This document shows positions 13,931 to 18,350 of a stretch of 18,350 bases of DNA, piece by piece. Position 1 is the first letter of the stretch. Every line of letters begins with the position of its first letter. Made by a program: the position numbers and the translations under genes. This stretch comes from an uncultured Flavobacteriales bacterium (GTDB lineage: Bacteria > Bacteroidota > Bacteroidia > Flavobacteriales > Weeksellaceae): the NCBI GenBank assembly GCA_937876095.1, contig CALFIE010000104.1:1-18350 (forward strand), in the 5' to 3' direction. The notes beneath the pieces were generated by a model. The model ran no database searches. It was not told the DNA's origin and saw nothing but the letters and a program-made list of their open reading frames with translations.

Positions 13931-14611
13931 TTGAAAAATCAAATTATCTACGAAGACAATCACGTACTCGTTATTAATAAAAAAGTTGGGCAATTAGTTC
14001 AAGGCGATAAAACCGGTGATGAATCTTTGCTGGATTCCATCAAAAATTTTATTAAAAAAAGAGATCAAAAACCTGGGAATGTTTTCCTTGGCTTGGTTCA
14101 TAGAATTGATAGACCTACTTCTGGTTTGGTAATTTATGCCAAAACTTCTAAAGCACTTTCTCGTCTCACACAATTGGTGAAAAACCGAGAAATAAAGAAA
14201 ACGTATTGGGCAGTTGTTACCAAAGAAATGATTCCGCAATCGCAAAGACTGGTGCATTATTTACAAAAAAATGAAAAAACCAACAAAGCAACCGTTTTTA
14301 CCAAACCAACAGATGGTGCAAAAGAATCAATTTTGAATTATCAGATCATCAAAACATTAGATAACTATCAATTGCTTGAAATTGATTTAGAAACGGGTCG
14401 TCATCATCAAATCAGGGCGCAACTTTCTAAAATTGGCGTTCCAATAAAAGGTGATTTGAAATATGGTTCACCTCGTTCCAATCCAGATGGTGGAATTCAT
14501 CTTCATGCTAGAAAATTAGCATTTATACATCCTGTTACCAATGAAAATATAGAAATTACAGCTCCAGTTCCGCAAAATGATGCGATTTGGAAAGCGTGTG
14601 AAGAGAGATAA
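13931..14611 (+). CDS. RluA-family RNA pseudouridine synthase
   Basis: Converts specific uridines in rRNA or tRNA to pseudouridine. The protein has 226 residues. Seen: the N-terminal IIYEDNHVLVINKKVG strand pair, the catalytic motif HRIDRPTSGLVIYAKT (57-72, with Asp60), KKTYWAVV (89-96), and the GRHHQIRAQLSKIGVPIKGDLKYG block (156-179). There is no N-terminal S4 RNA-binding domain, and the length fits the short RluA/TruC-like group, so the target cannot be decided between rRNA and tRNA. The start is TTG at 13931, which gives the correct family N-terminus; no ATG is available nearby. A possible small frame upstream ends 6 bases before it. Confidence 0.92.
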   Translation: MKNQIIYEDNHVLVINKKVGQLVQGDKTGDESLLDSIKNFIKKRDQKPGNVFLGLVHRIDRPTSGLVIYAKTSKALSRLTQLVKNREIKKTYWAVVTKEMIPQSQRLVHYLQKNEKTNKATVFTKPTDGAKESILNYQIIKTLDNYQLLEIDLETGRHHQIRAQLSKIGVPIKGDLKYGSPRSNPDGGIHLHARKLAFIHPVTNENIEITAPVPQNDAIWKACEER

Positions 14612-14664
14612 ATTTTTTCAGTTTTTTTCTCAAAAAATAAATCTTCAACTAAATCACCAATTCG

Positions 14665-14672
14665 TATCTTTG
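14665..14672 (+). promoter_or_regulatory. -7 promoter element of prfA
   Basis: TATCTTTG followed by CA is an exact match to the Bacteroidota -7 consensus TAnnTTTG, 60 bases before the prfA ATG. The -33 position has only TCTT (14642-14645, 19 bases upstream), a weak match. It suggests that prfA has its own transcript with a leader of about 55 bases. Confidence 0.5.
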
Positions 14673-14732
14673 CACCCAACAATTTCAAGTCAATTTTCTC
14701 TATAGTTGATTGCAACATAAACAAGAAAACCC

Positions 14733-15815
14733 ATGTCAAAATCATTAATTCCGAAACTTCAAGCCATCAAACAGCGCTACAACGAAGTTGCTGACTTAAT
14801 CATACAACCCGATGTTATTACAGATCAGAAAAAATATTCAGCCCTCAACAAAGAATACAGCGATTTAGGAAAAATTGTAAAGGTTTTTGATGAGTATATG
14901 TCTGCGCTGAAAACCATCGAAGAATCAGATGAAATTATTGCAGATGGTTCCGACAAAGATTTTGTAGAATTAGCAAAAGCCGAAAAATACGAAGCCTTAG
15001 AAAAAATCCCTGGTTACGAAGAAGAACTGAAAGTGCTCCTTATTCCCAAAGATCCTACCGATGACAAAAACGTGATGGTAGAACTCCGTGCAGGAACAGG
15101 AGGAGACGAAGCTGCAATTTTTGTTGAAGACATCTACAGAATGTATGCAATGTATTTCAAAACCAAAGGTTGGAAACACGAAATCACCGATTCCTCAGAA
15201 GCTGCGAAAGGTTACAAAGAACTTGTGATGAAAGTAGAAGGAGAAGGCGTTTACGGAATTATGAAATTTGAATCCGGAGTTCACCGCGTTCAGCGTGTTC
15301 CTGAAACCGAATCGCAAGGTCGGGTTCACACTTCTGCAATTACCATCGCTGTTTTACCAGAAGCCGAAGAAATAGATTTTGTGCTCAATCCTGCAGATAT
15401 TGAGATGCAGACATCACGTTCTGGTGGAGCAGGTGGACAAAACGTAAACAAGGTAGAAACCAAAGTACAGCTCACGCATAAACCTTCCGGTTTGGTAGTT
15501 GTTTGTCAGCAAGCACGTTCGCAATTGGCAAACCGAGAATTGGCAATGGAAATGTTGCGTACCAAATTATACGACATCGAAGTGCAAAAAGCAGTTGGCG
15601 ATATTGCAGCGCAACGTAAAACCATGGTTTCCACAGGTGATAGAAGTGCCAAAATCAAAACCTACAACTATCCACAAGGTCGAGTTACCGATCACCGCGT
15701 CAACAAATCCATCTACAATCTAGATTCGTATATGAATGGCGATATCCAAGAAATGATAGATTCCGTAATTATGGCAGAAAACGCTGAAAAAATGAAAGGC
15801 GAAGAAGATTATTAG
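14733..15815 (+). CDS. prfA: Peptide chain release factor 1
   Basis: Recognises UAA and UAG stop codons and releases the finished protein from the ribosome. 360 residues, the usual RF1 length. Seen: the alpha-helical N-domain (1 to about 110); the VELRAGTGGDEAAIF block (116-130); the stop-codon tripeptide PxT as PET (190-192) in HRVQRVPETESQGRVHTSA, which is RF1-like and not the SPF of RF2; and the catalytic GGQ (234-236) in RSGGAGGQNVNKVET. The ATG at 14733 is preceded by a convincing -7 element, and the gene is followed by a hairpin. Its own stop is TAG, one of the codons it reads. Confidence 0.97.
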   Translation: MSKSLIPKLQAIKQRYNEVADLIIQPDVITDQKKYSALNKEYSDLGKIVKVFDEYMSALKTIEESDEIIADGSDKDFVELAKAEKYEALEKIPGYEEELKVLLIPKDPTDDKNVMVELRAGTGGDEAAIFVEDIYRMYAMYFKTKGWKHEITDSSEAAKGYKELVMKVEGEGVYGIMKFESGVHRVQRVPETESQGRVHTSAITIAVLPEAEEIDFVLNPADIEMQTSRSGGAGGQNVNKVETKVQLTHKPSGLVVVCQQARSQLANRELAMEMLRTKLYDIEVQKAVGDIAAQRKTMVSTGDRSAKIKTYNYPQGRVTDHRVNKSIYNLDSYMNGDIQEMIDSVIMAENAEKMKGEEDY

Positions 15816-15842
15816 AAATTTTTATACTTCAAAATATTTTTA

Positions 15843-15864
15843 GAAGCACCACTTTTGGTGCTTC
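15843..15864 (+). terminator. Intrinsic terminator of prfA
   Basis: GAAGCACCA (15843-15851) pairs perfectly with TGGTGCTTC (15856-15864) across the loop CTTT, 27 bases after the prfA stop. The following bases (GTTTCGTTTG) are T-rich but not a clean T run. Confidence 0.65.
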
Positions 15865-16021
15865 GTTTCGTTTGCAGACACGCTGTCCGTTGCAATCCTT
15901 TTTTCCAAGACTGAACGCGCCAAAGGCGACGTTCCTACGGAAAAAAGATTTCCACTTCCATCGTGGCTATTATTCACGTTTCAGTGCTTCGGTTCAGGAA
16001 CTTAATCCTTCAAGGATTTTT
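15865..16021 (+). repeat. Structured, relatively GC-rich intergenic element, probably a dispersed repeat
   Basis: The 271-base gap between prfA and the mutase holds a segment visibly richer in G and C than its flanks. It has nested inverted repeats: outer arms CTTTTTTCC (15898-15906) and GGAAAAAAG (15939-15947); inner arms AACGCGCC (15914-15921) and GGCG-A-CGTT (15925-15933) with one bulged base; then CGTG/CACG (15962-15965, 15975-15978) and AATCCTT/AAGGATT (16004-16018) followed by T. This layout resembles a short non-autonomous or REP-like element. A 104-codon frame across it (15872-16186) has unnatural composition, shows no domain and overlaps the mutase start, so I do not call it a gene. 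Only one copy lies in this window, so repetition is an inference. Confidence 0.4.
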
Positions 16022-16086
16022 CAAATAATCATCAATTTCCATTTCAAAATTTTTGTAACTTTACCTTCTATTAAAAAGAAGCCAAA

Positions 16087-18210
16087 ATGCGCCGAAAAAT
16101 CCAGAATCATACTCCTGATTTTCAAAATTTTACATTTTCTTCAGATGCTGAAAACTACCATTTCGAAAAAGATGGACTTCAATTAAAATCTTCTTACACC
16201 GCAGAAGATGCAAAATCTTTGAAAGAAAAGCACTATTCCAGCGGAATTGCTCCGTATTTGCGCGGTCCATATTCTACCATGTATGTGCAAAAACCTTGGA
16301 CGATTCGTCAATATGCAGGTTTTTCAACCGCAGAAGAATCCAACGCATTTTATAGAAGAAATCTTGCAGCAGGACAAAAAGGACTTTCTGTTGCGTTTGA
16401 TTTGGCGACACATCGTGGTTATGATTCAGACCATCCTCGTGTTGTTGGTGATGTTGGGAAAGCCGGAGTTGCGATAGATTCGGTAGAAGACATGAAGATT
16501 TTGTTCAATGAAATTCCGTTAGATGAAATTTCAGTTTCTATGACAATGAATGGTGCTGTTTTACCAATTTTGTCTTTCTACATCGTTGCTGCAGAGGAAC
16601 AAGGTGTTTCTCAGGAACAACTTTCAGGAACGATTCAGAATGATATTTTGAAAGAATTCATGGTACGCAATACCTACATTTATCCACCAACTCCGTCAAT
16701 GAAAATTATCGCTGATATTTTCGAATATACGGCTAAAAATATACCGAAATTCAATTCGATTTCAATTTCAGGTTATCATATGCAAGAAGCAGGTGCAACT
16801 CCTGTTTTAGAAATGGCTTATACACTTGCAGATGGTTTAGAATACGTGAGAACCGGGATAAAAGCCGGAATGAAAGTAGATGAATTTGCACCGAGATTAT
16901 CGTTTTTCTGGGCAATAGGTATGAATTATTTTATGGAAATCGCCAAAATGCGTGCAGCACGTTTTATTTGGGCGAATTTGTTAACCCAATTCAATCCTCA
17001 AAATCAAAAATCTTTGGCTCTCAGAACGCACTCGCAAACTTCGGGTTGGTCTTTAACTGAGCAAGAACCCTTCAATAATATTACCAGAACCGCAATTGAG
17101 GCGCTTTCGTCTGCACTTGGCGGAACGCAATCACTTCACACCAACGCTTTAGACGAAGCCATCGCTTTACCAACGGATTATTCTGCAAAAATTGCGAGAA
17201 ATACGCAGATTATTTTGCAACAAGAAAGCGGAATTTGCGATGTAGTAGATCCTTTTGGTGGAAGCAATTTGGTGGAAAGTCTCACACAGCAAATGATTGA
17301 CGAAGCAATGAAGTACATCGATGAGGTGGAAAAAGAAGGCGGAATGACAAAAGCCATTGAAGCGGGAATTCCGAAAATGAGAATTGAAGAAGCTGCGGCA
17401 AGAAAACAGGCGAAAATTGACAGTGGCGAAGAATTTATTATCGGGGTAAATTCATTTAAATCCAACCAAAAACAAATGGAATTGGAGATTTTGGATATCG
17501 ATAATACTGAAGTTCGCAGAAAACAAATCGAAAGATTAGAAAAAATTAAATCCGAAAGAAACACCGAAAAAGTTGCCGAAATTTTGGATGAAATTAGAGA
17601 ATGTGCCAAAACCGGAAAAGGAAACCTATTGCAAATCTGCATAGAAGCAGCCAGAAGAAGAGTTACTTTGGGCGAAATGAGCGATGCTATGGAAGAAAGT
17701 TTCGGACGATACAAAGCCAACATACGAACCATACAAGGAGTTTACGCGATGAATGCATCTAAAAACGAATATTTTGAAAAAGCAGTAGCTTTAACCCAAA
17801 AATTTGAAGAAAAAGAGGGACGAAGACCAAGAATTATGGTCGCAAAAATGGGACAAGACGGTCACGACCGTGGCGCAAAAGTAGTGGCAACCGCATTTGC
17901 TGATATGGGATTTGATGTAGATGTTGCTCCGCTTTTCCAAACGCCAGAAGAAGTGGCGAAACAAGCCGTAGAAAATGATATCCATATTTTGGGTGTTTCG
18001 TCTTTGGCTGCAGGTCACAAAACTTTGGTTCCGCAAGTGGTAGATGAACTTAAAAAATTGGGAGCAGAAGATATTGCGATTGTAGTTGGTGGTGTAATTC
18101 CGCAACAAGACTATGAGTTTTTGTACGCAAACGGAGCCGATTTCATCTTCGGACCAGGAACCAATCTCCCAAAATCTGCAGTAGAAATTTTAGAGAAAAT
18201 GTTGGGATAA
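16087..18210 (+). CDS. mutB: Methylmalonyl-CoA mutase, large (catalytic) subunit
   Basis: An adenosylcobalamin-dependent enzyme that interconverts (R)-methylmalonyl-CoA and succinyl-CoA. 707 residues, close to the usual large-subunit length of about 715. Seen: an N-terminal substrate-entry region with YLRGPYSTMYVQKPWTIRQYAGF; the TIM-barrel core with GLSVAFDLATHRGYDSDHPRV and RTHSQTSGWSLTEQ; and a C-terminal cobalamin-binding domain with the lower-ligand motif DGHDRG (H593 replaces the dimethylbenzimidazole ligand), then GVSSLAAGH and VVGGVIPQQD. This domain, together with the full active-site barrel, marks the catalytic subunit. No small subunit is adjacent: prfA is upstream and no gene lies in the last 140 bases. 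The ATG at 16087 follows a structured intergenic element. A weak -7-like TAACTTTA lies at 16056-16063. Confidence 0.95.
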   Translation: MRRKIQNHTPDFQNFTFSSDAENYHFEKDGLQLKSSYTAEDAKSLKEKHYSSGIAPYLRGPYSTMYVQKPWTIRQYAGFSTAEESNAFYRRNLAAGQKGLSVAFDLATHRGYDSDHPRVVGDVGKAGVAIDSVEDMKILFNEIPLDEISVSMTMNGAVLPILSFYIVAAEEQGVSQEQLSGTIQNDILKEFMVRNTYIYPPTPSMKIIADIFEYTAKNIPKFNSISISGYHMQEAGATPVLEMAYTLADGLEYVRTGIKAGMKVDEFAPRLSFFWAIGMNYFMEIAKMRAARFIWANLLTQFNPQNQKSLALRTHSQTSGWSLTEQEPFNNITRTAIEALSSALGGTQSLHTNALDEAIALPTDYSAKIARNTQIILQQESGICDVVDPFGGSNLVESLTQQMIDEAMKYIDEVEKEGGMTKAIEAGIPKMRIEEAAARKQAKIDSGEEFIIGVNSFKSNQKQMELEILDIDNTEVRRKQIERLEKIKSERNTEKVAEILDEIRECAKTGKGNLLQICIEAARRRVTLGEMSDAMEESFGRYKANIRTIQGVYAMNASKNEYFEKAVALTQKFEEKEGRRPRIMVAKMGQDGHDRGAKVVATAFADMGFDVDVAPLFQTPEEVAKQAVENDIHILGVSSLAAGHKTLVPQVVDELKKLGAEDIAIVVGGVIPQQDYEFLYANGADFIFGPGTNLPKSAVEILEKMLG

Positions 18211-18350
18211 ACTTTTTGGAAATGGAGGCTTGAAGATGGAAGTTTAAATTCAGGAAAAAAGAATGGAATTTATAAGAATGATCTAAGTAAAGTCAAGGCA
18301 ATGTGGTAAAAAATGGTGCTTTTTTAAATGAAAAAATAGTTATAAATTTT
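18211..18350. other. Non-coding tail of the window
   Basis: After the mutase stop I see no frame of useful length, no convincing terminator hairpin and no RNA gene. The first bases contain purine-rich GGAAATGGAGG and GAAGATGGAAG runs of low complexity. Confidence 0.5.

Noticed and set aside
15898..15947. Insertion sequence or transposon remnant
   Set aside because: Inverted arms are present, but there is no transposase, no target-site duplication that I can see, and the element is far too short to be autonomous.
15872..16186. A 104-codon open frame between prfA and the mutase gene
   Set aside because: It runs across nested inverted repeats, overlaps the mutase start in another frame by 100 bases, and its translation has no domain, signal or natural composition.
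1..18350. A defence island, biosynthetic cluster, prophage or CRISPR system
   Set aside because: All long frames are accounted for by housekeeping and respiratory genes, and no spaced direct repeats or phage/defence motifs are visible.

Overview
The window looks like core chromosome of a low-GC member of the Flavobacteriia (phylum Bacteroidota), most like the Chryseobacterium/Weeksellaceae group. The grounds are the AT-rich DNA, promoters with the Bacteroidota -7 element TAnnTTTG, frequent TTG/GTG starts with no strong Shine-Dalgarno sequences, a fused CcoN-CcoO oxidase subunit, and the style of the proteins. Genus is not resolved. I see no phage, insertion sequence, CRISPR array, toxin-antitoxin pair or tRNA/rRNA gene.

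Layout. Positions 2-760 hold the 3' part of serS, ended by a clear terminator. A Y-family polymerase of the UmuC type follows alone (949-2226), with no umuD partner. Its terminator repeats the serS hairpin exactly and also serves the convergent gene, a Met-rich lipoprotein of unknown function (3052-2261, minus strand). Next, all on the minus strand, is a complete locus for cbb3-type cytochrome c oxidase. In transcription order it is ccoI (copper P-type ATPase), ccoS, ccoNO (fused catalytic and mono-heme subunits), ccoQ, ccoP (with one heme c instead of two), ccoG (Fe-S assembly protein), ccoH/FixH and a SafE/UreH-like membrane protein. A Crp/Fnr-family regulator is divergent from ccoI (12118-12831). 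Downstream on the plus strand are panB (pantothenate), an RluA-family pseudouridine synthase, prfA (release factor 1) and the large subunit of methylmalonyl-CoA mutase. A structured, relatively GC-rich intergenic element lies between the last two.

How it works together. The cco genes encode a high-affinity terminal oxidase plus its copper delivery and assembly factors. By eye, the FNR-like palindrome TGAT-N4-ATCA occurs exactly three times in the window, always outside the recognised genes: before ccoS, before ccoG and before the pseudouridine synthase. A one-mismatch copy sits at the start of the Crp/Fnr gene itself. That regulator keeps the recognition-helix Glu and Arg expected to read TGA half-sites but lacks the cysteine cluster of oxygen-sensing FNR. 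The simplest model is a local, FixK-like circuit controlling the oxidase, with the cco genes split into at least two transcripts. This is inference from sequence.

Most of the window is ordinary housekeeping DNA. The points worth a second look are the FNR-like sites and the cluster-less regulator, the palindromes before umuC, the reduced heme content of the oxidase, the Met-rich lipoprotein, a possible 47-residue membrane peptide overlapping a hairpin, and the structured element upstream of the mutase.
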